From the NCBI GenBank assembly GCA_023386955.1, contig JAEWIS010000021.1:1-64000 (forward strand): 64,000 nt of DNA, read 5' to 3'. Positions 27,169 to 36,013 of the stretch are shown piece by piece. Each line of letters begins with the position of its first letter. The stretch's first letter is position 1. The position numbers were made by a program, and so were the translations under genes. This DNA comes from Bacillota bacterium. Its GTDB lineage: Bacteria; Bacillota; Bacilli; Paenibacillales; NBRC-103111. The notes beneath the pieces were generated by a model. The model saw nothing but the letters and a program-made list of their open reading frames with translations. It was not told where the DNA came from and ran no database searches.

Positions 27169-27250
27169 CTCCCTACGCTGGCATGATCCAACAGGTTCCA
27201 ATGGTAAACGGCGGACAGCCGTACTCTCAGCCCGCTCCTGCGGACTCCCA
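27169..27250 (-). ncRNA. TPP riboswitch (THI box)
   Basis: Minus-strand sequence contains the conserved CTGAGA in GGGCTGAGAGTACGG, then ACCTGTTGGATCATGCC and AGCGTAGGGA, with GGGAGTCC closing the P1 side. These are the defining blocks of the thiamine-pyrophosphate aptamer. It controls thiM by a downstream terminator. Confidence 0.95.
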
Positions 27251-27326
27251 TGCTTCATATGCAATTACGATCATCTTACCAAGAAGGCCTGTGCTTGGCA
27301 ATGCGAAGCAGCCGTCTTATACAATC

Positions 27327-27647
27327 CTAGAACTTCACCAGATCCTGACGGATGGGTGTGAAGGTATCCAGCAGTGCGGAGTCCTCCTCCAGCGCTGTCA
27401 CCCCGTGTTTGGCATTGCTGGGAATGGCGATGGTTTGACCGGCGGATACTTCCGTTTCCTTGCCGTCGATACGGAAGGTAAACCGTCCGCGCAAGCAATA
27501 GCTCATCTGCTCATGGGGATGGCTGTGCTCGTAGCCTTCCGCCCCCTTGGCAAAACGCACCTCCATCATCATCAGGCTGCCCACTGCGTTCAGAATACAA
27601 CGCTTTACGCCCGGCTCCGCATTTTCCCATACTCCGATATTGCTCAC
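27327..27647 (-). CDS. Cupin-domain protein
   Basis: 106-residue single-domain cupin. Motif 1 has the metal ligands in HSHPHEQMSYCLRG and motif 2 lies around IPSNAKHGV. A GTG at 27647 is the start, nine bases after AGGAGG (27657-27662). Small cupins of this kind bind a metal or a small ligand; substrate and partner are unknown. It sits between thiM and def on the same strand but with spaces that suggest separate transcripts. Confidence 0.87.
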   Translation of the reverse strand: MSNIGVWENAEPGVKRCILNAVGSLMMMEVRFAKGAEGYEHSHPHEQMSYCLRGRFTFRIDGKETEVSAGQTIAIPSNAKHGVTALEEDSALLDTFTPIRQDLVKF

Positions 27648-27754
27648 TTGTACCTGCCTCCTGTCTATTCTTGCGGCGCACCGCATATCTCTTCTAAGCA
27701 TACCCATCCTGCCGGGAGATGTCCATAGCTACCCCTTCACCAGGACTCCCCCGG

Positions 27755-28270
27755 TCAGAGAGGTCTGCTGAGCTTCAGTACCTGCAATAGCGGCACCCGG
27801 CCGCTGCCGGATTCATGGAAGAGCCATTGCTCCTGCATGTGGTCGATAAACAGCACCCCGTCCAGATGATCCACCTCATGCTGGATACAGCGGGCCAAAT
27901 ACCCCTCCGCCTCAATAATGACCGTTTCCCCTTGCCGGTTGAGGGTGCTCACCTTTACCCGGTTGGCCCGTTTCACGTTGCCGTAGTAGCCGGGGTAGGA
28001 CAGGCAGCCTTCGGTTCCCATCTGTTCCCCGCTTTGCTCCAGGATAACCGGATTGATCAGCTCCACCAGACCATCCCCACAGTCCATCACAATGAGTCTG
28101 CGCAAAAGCCCTACCTGGGGAGCGGCCAAACCCGCCCGGCCGTCAGCCGCATACAGCGTTTCCGCCAAGTCGTCCAGCATCCGCAGCACCCGGGGCGTCA
28201 GCTCCTCCACAGGTTTGGCGGTTTTCCGCAGAATGGGATCGCCAAAGGGCAAAATTTCTTTTACTGCCAT
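27755..28270 (-). CDS. def: Peptide deformylase
   Basis: 171 residues. Removes formyl groups from nascent N-terminal Met. All three metal/active-site motifs are intact: GLAAPQVG, EGCLSYPG and QHEVDHLDG. Two ATGs are close; 28270 is chosen because AAAGGGG is seven bases ahead, whereas 28276 nearly abuts it. The usual fmt neighbour is absent, so this may be a second deformylase gene. Confidence 0.95.
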   Translation of the reverse strand: MAVKEILPFGDPILRKTAKPVEELTPRVLRMLDDLAETLYAADGRAGLAAPQVGLLRRLIVMDCGDGLVELINPVILEQSGEQMGTEGCLSYPGYYGNVKRANRVKVSTLNRQGETVIIEAEGYLARCIQHEVDHLDGVLFIDHMQEQWLFHESGSGRVPLLQVLKLSRPL

Positions 28271-28399
28271 CCTCATACCCCTTTCGTTTGCTCCTGCGCC
28301 ATATCCTCAATTTCCCTTGTGAAATTGTGCCAACTTATTATAATATTGAAATAATTATAATCACCAAAATTTATTTTCCAAGCGGAAAGGAGACTTTTT

Positions 28400-29077
28400 A
28401 TGAAGAAGAAGCTTTTGGTCACATTCGGAGGAACCCTGCTTCTTTTGGTTGGTATGGCAGCAGGCGCTTTAGCCAGTACGCAGCTTCAGGAAATCCGGGC
28501 TTACCTGAATGGAGAGCTGAAGGTTAGATTCAATGGAGAAATTGCCGTTTTGAAGGATGCGGACGGCAACCAGGTTCTTCCCATTACCTACGAGGGCACC
28601 ACGTATCTGCCTGTCCGGGGAATCGCCAATCTGCTGGAAATACCTGTGAAGTACGATGAGCACGCCAAAGAGGTCCTTCTGGGCGAGCTTGCGGAAGGTG
28701 TTCCGGTTAACCGGGAGGATTTTAACAACACACTCTATTCCAAGGATCCCGCACATACGCAATTCGGTGGCAAAGACTATTCTGAGGTGCTGTACAGCGC
28801 ACCGGACTCCAATATTAAATATACGGCCTTAAGCCCGGCGGGCAAATATACGAAGCTGGTTCTGCAATTTGCCGCAACAGTCCAGGATGTGGAATCGCTG
28901 GAGATCACCGATATTGACAAGAATGCCCTGCTCAAGGAAGTCAAGGGCATCACTCCTTCATCAGGCCTCCAGACCATTGAAGTCACGATCACAGGTGTAA
29001 AAAATATTTCCATTCAGGTCAAACAGCCCACAGACGGAGGGTTTATCATTCCGCTTACAACCTCCTACTATCAATAA
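28400..29077 (+). CDS. Secreted stalk-domain protein
   Basis: 225 residues. A signal peptide (KKKLLVTFGGTLLLLVGMAAGALA) is followed by a copper-amine-oxidase-N/stalk-like domain (30-100) with RFNGEIAVLKDADGNQVLP and TTYLPVRGIANLLEIPV. A C-terminal beta-rich domain of unknown type follows. GGAAAGGAGA precedes the ATG. Stalk domains are common on Paenibacillus surface proteins; the function is unknown. A terminator follows. Confidence 0.83.
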   Translation: MKKKLLVTFGGTLLLLVGMAAGALASTQLQEIRAYLNGELKVRFNGEIAVLKDADGNQVLPITYEGTTYLPVRGIANLLEIPVKYDEHAKEVLLGELAEGVPVNREDFNNTLYSKDPAHTQFGGKDYSEVLYSAPDSNIKYTALSPAGKYTKLVLQFAATVQDVESLEITDIDKNALLKEVKGITPSSGLQTIEVTITGVKNISIQVKQPTDGGFIIPLTTSYYQ

Positions 29078-29096
29078 CTGTCACCCGATGCAAATG

Positions 29097-29132
29097 AACG
29101 GCTGTCCATTTCCAGGGCAGCCGTTTTTTTAA
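29097..29132 (+). terminator. Terminator after stalk-domain gene
   Basis: AACGGCTG pairs with CAGCCGTT around TCCATTTCCAGGG, followed by seven T. Confidence 0.85.
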
Positions 29133-29683
29133 TCCCATGGTTCCGTCAAAGCGCCTCCAATAGCCTCGATAAAATATAAGGCCTGGTCCAGACGCTGATC
29201 GGGGTTGGGGATTATCAGGTCACACCCGAACAGGAGCGAGACCTCTTCTCCATAACTGGCTAACCGCCGCTCCTGCTCCAGAGCGGACAGTCCCCGTTCC
29301 GCCAGGCGCCGGGCGCATTGGTCTTTTTCCGCGTAGATGCCAACAAGCAGCACCTTGTCCCCGTAACGCTCCTTTACCTTGCGGGCTCCGAAGGCATCCA
29401 GCACCACAGAGTGGGGGGTCACATCCTGAATGGCCGCCGCAACGGATGCCATGGAGGTGCCGTACATATTCCCCTGGTATTCGGTTGTCTCCAGAAGCTC
29501 GCCGGAGGCGTACATGGCCTTCAGCTGCTCGGCGCTGCCGAAGTAATACTCTCTTCCATGGGTTTCCCCCTCCCGGGGAGGGCGGGAGGTCCAGGTGACG
29601 ATCCGGGGCAGGCCGAGCTTGGCCTGAAGTGTGCTTTTGCCCGCTGCGCTGGGTCCCTGCAGAACAACTAGCCGATGCGACAT
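29129..29683 (-). CDS. Guanylate-kinase-like P-loop protein
   Basis: 184 residues. Walker A GPSAAGKST is at the N-terminus. TWTSRPPREGETHGREYYFG corresponds to the GMP-binding region of guanylate kinases. It is shorter and more diverged than housekeeping Gmk, so it may be a paralogue with a different substrate. An AAGAGGCGG leader lies before the ATG. It is divergent from the GGDEF gene at 29782, and the stop lies in the preceding terminator. Confidence 0.82.
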   Translation of the reverse strand: MSHRLVVLQGPSAAGKSTLQAKLGLPRIVTWTSRPPREGETHGREYYFGSAEQLKAMYASGELLETTEYQGNMYGTSMASVAAAIQDVTPHSVVLDAFGARKVKERYGDKVLLVGIYAEKDQCARRLAERGLSALEQERRLASYGEEVSLLFGCDLIIPNPDQRLDQALYFIEAIGGALTEPWD

Positions 29684-29781
29684 GTAACCGCCTCTTTTCC
29701 ATTCTTATCCCTATATTATACAATAAAAGTACAAAAAAATCGGATATCGTTTTTTTCTCATTCGTCAGGAGGGACCAAGGC

Positions 29782-31368
29782 TTGAATTCCGAGACCTTTA
29801 TCTACATCACACTGATTACCACGTCCGGAGCCTTGAACGCGCTCCTCTTTGTGTATGCCTTGTCCGACAAAACCCGCTCACAGGCCATGAGGGCATTTGC
29901 TGGCGTTACCGCAACGGCAGCCCTCTATTGCTTCGGAGCGGCACTGCAGCTGGCCAGCACCACCCTCGCCGCGATTAAGGTTTGGATCAGCGTGGCCTAT
30001 TTGGGCATGGCGTTTTCACCAGTGCTTCTGCTTATTCTGGTCAGTCGCTATACCGGAGTGGACAAATGGCTTTCCCGCAAGATAACCGGACTTCTCTTCG
30101 TAATCCCCGCCATAACCTGTTTCCTGGTAGCAACCAATGATCTGCATCACCTCTTCTACAAATCCCTGTATCTGCGGACCGATGCTCCGTCTCCCATGGC
30201 GGATATTATCATCGGTCCGTGGTATATCATCCACGGCGCTTATACCTTCGGCAGCATGTTCCTCGGAGCCTGCCTGCTGGTAGGTCAATGGCGGACGGCC
30301 TCCAGAGCATACCGGAAGCAGATTTTCACACTGTTTCTGGGGACGATGCTTCCGATTATCGCGTCCTTTTTGTATCTGATGGGAGTGATCCCCTACAATA
30401 TGGACCCGGTTCCCTTTATCTTGATCTTCACAACCTCCTTGTATGTCTGGGCCATCCGGACCACGGATTTGTTCCAGGTGGTGCCTATCGCCAGAGGCTA
30501 CGTGTTCGAAAGCATGCGGGATGGCGTGCTGGTGCTGGATCTCAGTGGGAGGCTGGTGGATTATAATCCGGCGGCCCGGCGCATGATTCCACCGCTGGCT
30601 CCGGAGCGGATCGGCGAACCGCTGGAAGCCGTCTGGTCAGGGAAAGCAGGCTTGGAGACGCTGTCTCCGGAAGCCGACCAGCAGGTGAATGCGGAGCAGG
30701 TCTGGCGGACCCGATGGCTGCAGGAGGGAGCAGAGGAACGGCATTATGAGGTCCGTTCCCTGCCGGTGCGGGTAAAGAATGACCGCCGGGTGGGGCGGAT
30801 GCTGATGCTGATCGATGTGACCGAGCATGTGCGCTACGAGGAAAAGCTGCTCCGGCTGGCCTCGTATGACGGACTGACGGGCATATATAACCGTGCCCGC
30901 CTTATGGAGGAAGCCGCGCTGCTGCTGGCCGAGGCGGAGAAAGCCGGCTCCGGCTTATCCATGGTTTTGTTCGATGTGGATCACTTTAAAATCATCAACG
31001 ACCGTTTGGGCCATTCGGCGGGAGACCAGGCTTTGGTCCACCTGGTAGACGTCTGCCGGAGCCAGCTGCGGGAGGGGGAAATCCTCGGCCGGTACGGCGG
31101 CGAGGAATTCGTCCTGTGCCTGCCCGGTATGGAGCTGGCCGAAGCCAGCCGGCGCACGGAGCAGATCCGGGCGGCCATCGCGAACTCTGCCATGCCGCTG
31201 CCCACCGCAGAAAAGCCGCTGCAGCTGACGGCCAGCTTCGGCGTGGCGGAGGCAGGCGGCGCCGCAGGGTTTGAGCTGGAGCCGCTGCTCCAAGCCGCCG
31301 ACCAGGCTCTCTACCGGGCCAAGGCCGCCGGCCGGAACACCGTCTGCTGCAGCACCGGGACAGAATGA
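29782..31368 (+). CDS. 7TM-PAS-GGDEF diguanylate cyclase
   Basis: 528 residues. Seven or eight hydrophobic segments (1-225) resemble the N-terminal 7TM region of some histidine kinases. A PAS-like domain follows (235-350; MRDGVLVLDLSGRLVDYNPAA), then GGDEF (365-520) with DGLTGIYNR and intact RYGGEEF. It is predicted to synthesise c-di-GMP in response to a membrane signal. The start is a TTG eight bases after AGGAGGG (29767-29773). Confidence 0.9.
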   Translation: MNSETFIYITLITTSGALNALLFVYALSDKTRSQAMRAFAGVTATAALYCFGAALQLASTTLAAIKVWISVAYLGMAFSPVLLLILVSRYTGVDKWLSRKITGLLFVIPAITCFLVATNDLHHLFYKSLYLRTDAPSPMADIIIGPWYIIHGAYTFGSMFLGACLLVGQWRTASRAYRKQIFTLFLGTMLPIIASFLYLMGVIPYNMDPVPFILIFTTSLYVWAIRTTDLFQVVPIARGYVFESMRDGVLVLDLSGRLVDYNPAARRMIPPLAPERIGEPLEAVWSGKAGLETLSPEADQQVNAEQVWRTRWLQEGAEERHYEVRSLPVRVKNDRRVGRMLMLIDVTEHVRYEEKLLRLASYDGLTGIYNRARLMEEAALLLAEAEKAGSGLSMVLFDVDHFKIINDRLGHSAGDQALVHLVDVCRSQLREGEILGRYGGEEFVLCLPGMELAEASRRTEQIRAAIANSAMPLPTAEKPLQLTASFGVAEAGGAAGFELEPLLQAADQALYRAKAAGRNTVCCSTGTE

Positions 31369-31489
31369 CCGGGCGCTGCAGCATTCATGACGGCTCAGTA
31401 TGCCCGCTGGCATGCCTGGGCCATGTTCATGGAACCATGGCGGAACATACCATGTACGGGAACCTCCGAAGCCCGCCACTATTATTACG

Positions 31490-31640
31490 GTTTTCTCTTG
31501 CTTTTATCTAGGTTTTCCTTGTTTTTATCTCAGCTTTTCTCGGCTTTATCTCGGTTTCTCACGGTTCTTCACGGCTTTATCTCATATTCATTGTTTTTTA
31601 CATTATTTGCCTTTTTTCAACCGGAAATATTGGATTCTCA
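31490..31640 (+). repeat. Pyrimidine-rich low-complexity stretch
   Basis: Several degenerate copies of TTTATCTCGG-like sequence in a T/C-rich plus strand downstream of the diguanylate cyclase gene. No coding potential is evident. It could hold a terminator or an antisense promoter but nothing definite. Confidence 0.5.
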
Positions 31641-31651
31641 CACCTTATAAA

Positions 31652-31675
31652 CACTATCCCATCTGCTCAGGGCGA
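31652..31675 (+). repeat. Dispersed repeat copy, left end
   Basis: CACTATCCCATCTGCTCAGG followed by GCGA, the same core as at 26-49. It is inverted relative to 32122-32141, so the pair brackets about 490 bp that includes element E. Confidence 0.8.
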
Positions 31676-31713
31676 TCCCCTTCCCCGCCTTCGCCTCCCG
31701 CGCAAAATTCCTG

Positions 31714-31896
31714 TAACGGAACTATCCGTCTCTTACAGAGCAAAAACAGGCGAATTCCAAATCTAACGGAACTATCAGACCGTTAGCGCCAAATTACTCA
31801 CTAAATTTACGAAAAAACCTCCTGTAAGAGCCGGCCAGTTCCGTTAAAAATTCTGGCGGCCTATTTTCGGCACTTAAGAGCTTCTGAGTTCCGTTA
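31714..31896. repeat. Nested inverted element E (50-nt pitch)
   Basis: The seed TAACGGAAC occurs forward at 31714 and 31764 and its complement GTTCCGTTA at 31838 and 31888, both at exactly 50 nt pitch. Outer arms are extended: TAACGGAACTATCCGTCTC pairs imperfectly with the segment at 31821-31846. Further decayed reverse units follow at 31937, 31969 and 32024, including a 32-bp direct duplication with CGCCTCTAAGTT. Confidence 0.85.
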
Positions 31897-32121
31897 AAGC
31901 TCCGGCAGCTTCATTCCCCCACCCAACCGCCTCTAAGTTTCGTTAAAGCTCCGGCCAACCGCCTCTAAGTTCCGTTTAATCGGGGTTCTGACGATTCCAA
32001 CTCGAGCACCTCCCCACCTCCAAGCTCCGTTAAATTCGACAACCTTATTTCTGCAAACCCAGGCTTCCCGGTTCTATAAGAATATCGCATACAACACCTC
32101 CGTTACTGTTCTGCCGACTGT

Positions 32122-32141
32122 CCTGAGTAGATGGGATAGTG
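32122..32141 (-). repeat. Dispersed repeat copy, right end (inverted)
   Basis: CCTGAGTAGATGGGATAGTG is the inverse of the 31652 copy with one mismatch, and is followed by TTCGAACAG. A third, more decayed inverted copy lies at 32229-32248 (CCTGAACAGACGGGATCGTA). Confidence 0.75.
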
Positions 32142-32389
32142 TTCGAACAGGCGTAAAAGACCGTTATACCGCGGCTTAATTTGGAATATTTTTCCTGATA
32201 AAACTATCTCAATCTGTTCTTTCGCTTTCCTGAACAGACGGGATCGTATCCGTATATGTATGCAAGTGTGTTATCCGTTCGAATCCACTGCTCCTCCCGC
32301 AATAATATCCATACCGCTGGGTGCAACTTTAGCGAGAAGGAACGCGTCTCACCATTTGTAAGTAAATTCCCAAAGGGGAGAGGATATCC

Positions 32390-34018
32390 CTGTTTCCCAC
32401 TTCATATAAACTCGGCATCCGGATCGTCTTGGCCGGTTTCATTCTGGCAGGAGCCAGCATCTTATCTGTACCGGAAAAAACACAAGCCGCTGATCCGCGA
32501 TTGACTATTACGCTGCCCTCATTTCCCGTTACGCTAAACGGGCAAACCGTGGATAATCGCAACCGGGAATACCCGCTTATTGTGTACAAGGACATTACCT
32601 ATGTCCCCATGACCTGGTACGATTCCCGCTATCTAGGACTGGAAAACCAATGGTTCCCCGATCAAGGGCTAACCGTGCAGCAGAGCAACATTACTGCGTC
32701 TTACCACGGCTATGCGTCCGCTGAAGCAAACACTGCCCGCAGCTACCGGGCGGAGCTGGCCGCGGGACCAATTACGGTCAATGGGCAGGCCATCGATAAT
32801 CGTACCGAGGAGTACCCGCTCCTGAGCTTCCGGAACATCACTTATTTTCCGCTGACCTGGCATTACGCCCATGATGCCTTCGGCTGGGAATATGACTGGA
32901 GCGACTCCAACGGACTCTCCATTCGTTCGGCCAACCCCCAGGTCAACGATGCTGGGCTTCCGGAGTATGCCGCCGGCAATGGGTTCGCCGTCTATAAGGA
33001 CTATTACTATTTTGCCGAGACCGATGGGCCGCTGAACCACATCTATCGGAGTCCGGTGTCCAACCCGGAAGCCAGAGAGCACGTATATGAGTATGAATAC
33101 AGCACCACGTATGGACCTAACCCCAGATTAAGCTTTTCTGTGCGGGATGGCAGCCTGTGGCTTTACTATCATATGGGCGGCGCGATTATGGGCAGTGACC
33201 ATTATGTGAAGCTGAATGAAGACGGTACGGCGGAGGTAGGGCCCTCCGGCAAGGTGGATTTTCGCGACTCTCCAATGGGGCGGGTGCTTGTGAATTATTT
33301 TGTCGCACCCAGCCCGCCAAATCTGAAACTGGTTCCCGAAGGCTCTCCGGAGGATGCCGAACCGGTTATTCTGGGCGACCCGTCCATGATCTACGGCTGG
33401 GCCATTAACATTTCGGACAATGGAGCAACGGAGTATGCTACAGGAAATATGCAGGTAGTCGGCACCAATCTGTACACGCACGGTTCGGCATACCCCCTCT
33501 CCCCGGAGAACCGTCGGGAGTCAAAACGGGTATGGAGGATCGATCTGAAAACAAGGAAGCCCACCTTGATATTCCAAGAGTCTATAGACAAATTCAAGGT
33601 CACAGCAGATAGGCGCATCTTGTACGTAAAAACAGCCGATGGCCTGCTTTATGCTTCCGACCTGAATGGGCAGCAGGAAACACTGCTCTCCGGCCAGCAC
33701 AAGGTGCATGAATTTGATTCGGTGGGAGGTACGGTGTTTTTCACGGTGCTGGTAGAGGGCTGGATGAATCAGCTTTTTAAAGTAGAGAGGGGTAGGGAGC
33801 CGAAGGAGATCAGCGGAAATTACTTTGCTCCTGTGTACTTCACCCAAGACCGGATTTTGGCGCAAACCCTTGGGAGGCAACTCACTCTGAACGTCTACGA
33901 CAGCCGCGGAGAAGTGCAGCTGCGTATGGAGGGAAATGTGGAAGCCCTTTTTACAGATGGGGATCAATTGCTGTTTAAGCTGGAGGGTGAAACATCACTG
34001 AAGGCTTTACAATTTTAG
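32390..34018 (+). CDS. Exported protein with duplicated stalk domain
   Basis: About 542 residues. A signal peptide (KLGIRIVLAGFILAGASIL, then KTQAAD) precedes two paralogous stalk-like repeats (TLNGQTVDNRNREYPLIVYKD and TVNGQAIDNRTEEYPLLSF). A C-terminal region resembles a DUF5050-like propeller (ADRRILYVKTADGLLYASDLNG). The start is uncertain: the signal peptide needs codons upstream of the first standard initiation codon (TTG at 32429). AGGGGAGAGG at 32374-32383 points to a non-canonical CTG at 32390. An in-frame stop at 32363 excludes longer versions. It is presumably cell-surface; function unknown. Confidence 0.78.
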   Translation: MFPTSYKLGIRIVLAGFILAGASILSVPEKTQAADPRLTITLPSFPVTLNGQTVDNRNREYPLIVYKDITYVPMTWYDSRYLGLENQWFPDQGLTVQQSNITASYHGYASAEANTARSYRAELAAGPITVNGQAIDNRTEEYPLLSFRNITYFPLTWHYAHDAFGWEYDWSDSNGLSIRSANPQVNDAGLPEYAAGNGFAVYKDYYYFAETDGPLNHIYRSPVSNPEAREHVYEYEYSTTYGPNPRLSFSVRDGSLWLYYHMGGAIMGSDHYVKLNEDGTAEVGPSGKVDFRDSPMGRVLVNYFVAPSPPNLKLVPEGSPEDAEPVILGDPSMIYGWAINISDNGATEYATGNMQVVGTNLYTHGSAYPLSPENRRESKRVWRIDLKTRKPTLIFQESIDKFKVTADRRILYVKTADGLLYASDLNGQQETLLSGQHKVHEFDSVGGTVFFTVLVEGWMNQLFKVERGREPKEISGNYFAPVYFTQDRILAQTLGRQLTLNVYDSRGEVQLRMEGNVEALFTDGDQLLFKLEGETSLKALQF

Positions 34019-34104
34019 GGTATGGATTTTTGCATCATCACCGAGGCGTGGTATGATAAAGCCAATAAGGCTTGGCCACCACATTCGAGGGAGTTTGATT
34101 TCCA

Positions 34105-35346
34105 ATGAAAAATGAACTCATCCAGCGCTTCACCTCCTACGTGAAGTTAGATACTCAATCCAATGAGCATAACGATACCTGCCCCTCTACAGAGGGACAA
34201 TGGGCATTGGCCCATAAGCTGGTAGAGGAACTGAAGCAGATGGGCATGAGCGAGGTTACCGTTGACGAGCACGGCTACGTCATGGCTACTCTGCCTGCCA
34301 ATACGAGCAAAACCTCAGTGCCGGTCATCGGCTTTTTGGCCCATATGGATACAGCTCAGGACTACAGCGGTGCTAATGTAAATCCCCAGCTGATCGAAAA
34401 TTACAACGGCCAGGACATTGTGTTGAATGCCTCCAATGGCACCATACTCTCCGTCTCCGCCTATCCGGAGCTGGCCGGGTACAAGGGCCAAACCCTGATT
34501 ACCACGGACGGCACCACCCTCCTGGGTGCAGATGACAAAGCAGGCATCGCCGAAATTATGACGGCTATGGCTTATTTGATCGCCCACCCTGAGGTTCCCC
34601 ATGGCAAAATCCGGGTCGCCTTTACACCCGATGAGGAAATCGGCCGCGGCGCCCACAAGTTCAATGTGCCGGCTTTCGGCGCAGCATTTGCCTATACCTT
34701 GGACGGCGGGCCCCTGGGCGAGTTGGAATATGAGAGCTTCAATGCCGCTGCCGCTACCGTGACCTTCAAGGGTGTGGTCGTTCACCCCGGCACAGCCAAG
34801 GGCAAAATGGTCAACTCCGCCAAGGTTGCCATGGAGTTCAACAGCCGGCTGCCCAAGGAGGAAGCCCCCGAGTTTACAGAGGGGTATGAGGGCTTCTACT
34901 ACCTGCAATCCATTAACGGCACTGTGGACACTACCACCATGCGGTATATGATCCGCGACTTTGACCGGGAGAGCTTCCTGGCCCGCAAGAACCGGATTGT
35001 GGAAATCACCCGGGAGCTGGAAGCCGAATATGGGCCGGGCAGCGTGAAGGTGGAGATTAAGGACCAATATTACAACATGCGGGAGAAAATCGAGCCGGTG
35101 AAGGAAATCGTCGATGTGGCCCACCAGGCTATGGTCAATCTGGGCATTAAGCCCATCGTGAAGGCCATCCGCGGAGGCACGGACGGCTCCCAGCTGTCCT
35201 ATATGGGCCTGCCGACGCCCAATATTTTTGCGGGCGGGGAGAATTTCCACGGCAAATATGAGTACGTGTCGGTGGATACGATGCTGAAGGCCACACAGGT
35301 CATCGTGGAAATTACCCGTCTGTTCGAGGAAAAAGCCGAGGCATAA
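34105..35346 (+). CDS. pepT: Peptidase T (tripeptide aminopeptidase)
   Basis: 413 residues of the M20B family, removing N-terminal residues from tripeptides in the cytosol. Metal-site motifs are visible: [44 protein letters not shown] and [11 protein letters not shown]. The length is typical for PepT. GGGAG is about 10 bases before the ATG. It is a single gene with long repeat-rich non-coding sequence after it. Confidence 0.95.
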   Translation: MKNELIQRFTSYVKLDTQSNEHNDTCPSTEGQWALAHKLVEELKQMGMSEVTVDEHGYVMATLPANTSKTSVPVIGFLAHMDTAQDYSGANVNPQLIENYNGQDIVLNASNGTILSVSAYPELAGYKGQTLITTDGTTLLGADDKAGIAEIMTAMAYLIAHPEVPHGKIRVAFTPDEEIGRGAHKFNVPAFGAAFAYTLDGGPLGELEYESFNAAAATVTFKGVVVHPGTAKGKMVNSAKVAMEFNSRLPKEEAPEFTEGYEGFYYLQSINGTVDTTTMRYMIRDFDRESFLARKNRIVEITRELEAEYGPGSVKVEIKDQYYNMREKIEPVKEIVDVAHQAMVNLGIKPIVKAIRGGTDGSQLSYMGLPTPNIFAGGENFHGKYEYVSVDTMLKATQVIVEITRLFEEKAEA

Positions 35347-35407
35347 AAGTACAGGTTACCGGCAGGCAGATGCCTCAGGGTTCAGCGGGCAGCTGTCCTA
35401 AGGCCGG

Positions 35408-35540
35408 GCGGACAGTGGTCTCCAAGGTCCAGCGGACAGCGGTTCCCAGAGTGCAGCGGACAGTGGACAGTAGTCCCAAGATCAGCGGGCGACGGTCTCC
35501 AAAGTCCTGCGGACAGCGGCTCCCAGAGTGCAGCGGTGCC
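35408..35540 (+). repeat. 24-bp tandem repeat, 5 units
   Basis: The motif GCGGACAG starts units at 35408, 35432, 35456, 35485 and 35509, with a last decayed start at 35533. Pitch is 24 except one 29-base interval. It sits just downstream of pepT and just before element A. A 24-bp unit keeps frame, but no ribosome site supports a protein. Confidence 0.85.
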
Positions 35541-35579
35541 ACCAGTTTGGCCGCCGCGAGGCAATTCGCGGGTTGTGAA

Positions 35580-35770
35580 ATTCTAACGGACGCCAGAGCC
35601 CTTAATTGCGCCAAAACGGGTGGCGAAAATTTCTAACGGAAGTGAGAGCCCTTATTGGCTCCAATTGAGCCTGATTGAGGCCATTTTGCCTCAAATAACG
35701 TCTCTCACCGCCGTTAGAAAAAAATCAGCGCCGAAAACAGGCAAATAGCGTCTCTCACCGCCGTTAGCGG
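35580..35770. repeat. Nested inverted element A (50-nt pitch)
   Basis: CTAACGGA occurs forward at 35583 and 35633 and CCGTTAG at 35711 and 35761, both exactly 50 nt apart. The inner arms pair over about 28 bases (CTAACGGAAGTGAGAG and its complement), and a CTTATT/AAATAA segment lies 19 bases from each seed. It lies between convergent pepT and gtfA. Confidence 0.9.
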
Positions 35771-35898
35771 TGAAACAGCCGGCGGCGGACAGAAGTCGGC
35801 GCAGCATCTGATGGGCCGACGGCAGCGGACGGGAGTTGGCGGCAACTCGTGGACCCCAATCTGTAAGTATGGTCTGTTTGTTATAAATCGGCCAAAAG

Positions 35899-35945
35899 CA
35901 AAGAACCGGCTCCAGCACGGAGACCGGTTCTTTGTGGTGTTTTTT
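35899..35945. terminator. Probable terminator
   Basis: A perfect 11-bp stem, CAAAGAACCGG with CCGGTTCTTTG (35924-35934), then GTGGTGTTTTTTG on plus. It is also A/T-flanked on minus, so it may serve gtfA. Confidence 0.65.
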
Positions 35946-36013
35946 GTGGTGATCTTTATCGACCCTGCAGATGCCTGGCGTTCGCTGGCGCCTGCCGCTA
36001 AACGCAGCTTGTC

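Noticed and set aside
31714..32050. Possible CRISPR array
   Set aside because: Repeats include both orientations, copies diverge, interspaced sequence is itself repeat-derived, and no cas genes are near.
35370..35636. Repeat-containing frame after pepT
   Set aside because: No ribosome site; frame openness is explained by the 24-bp tandem repeat.
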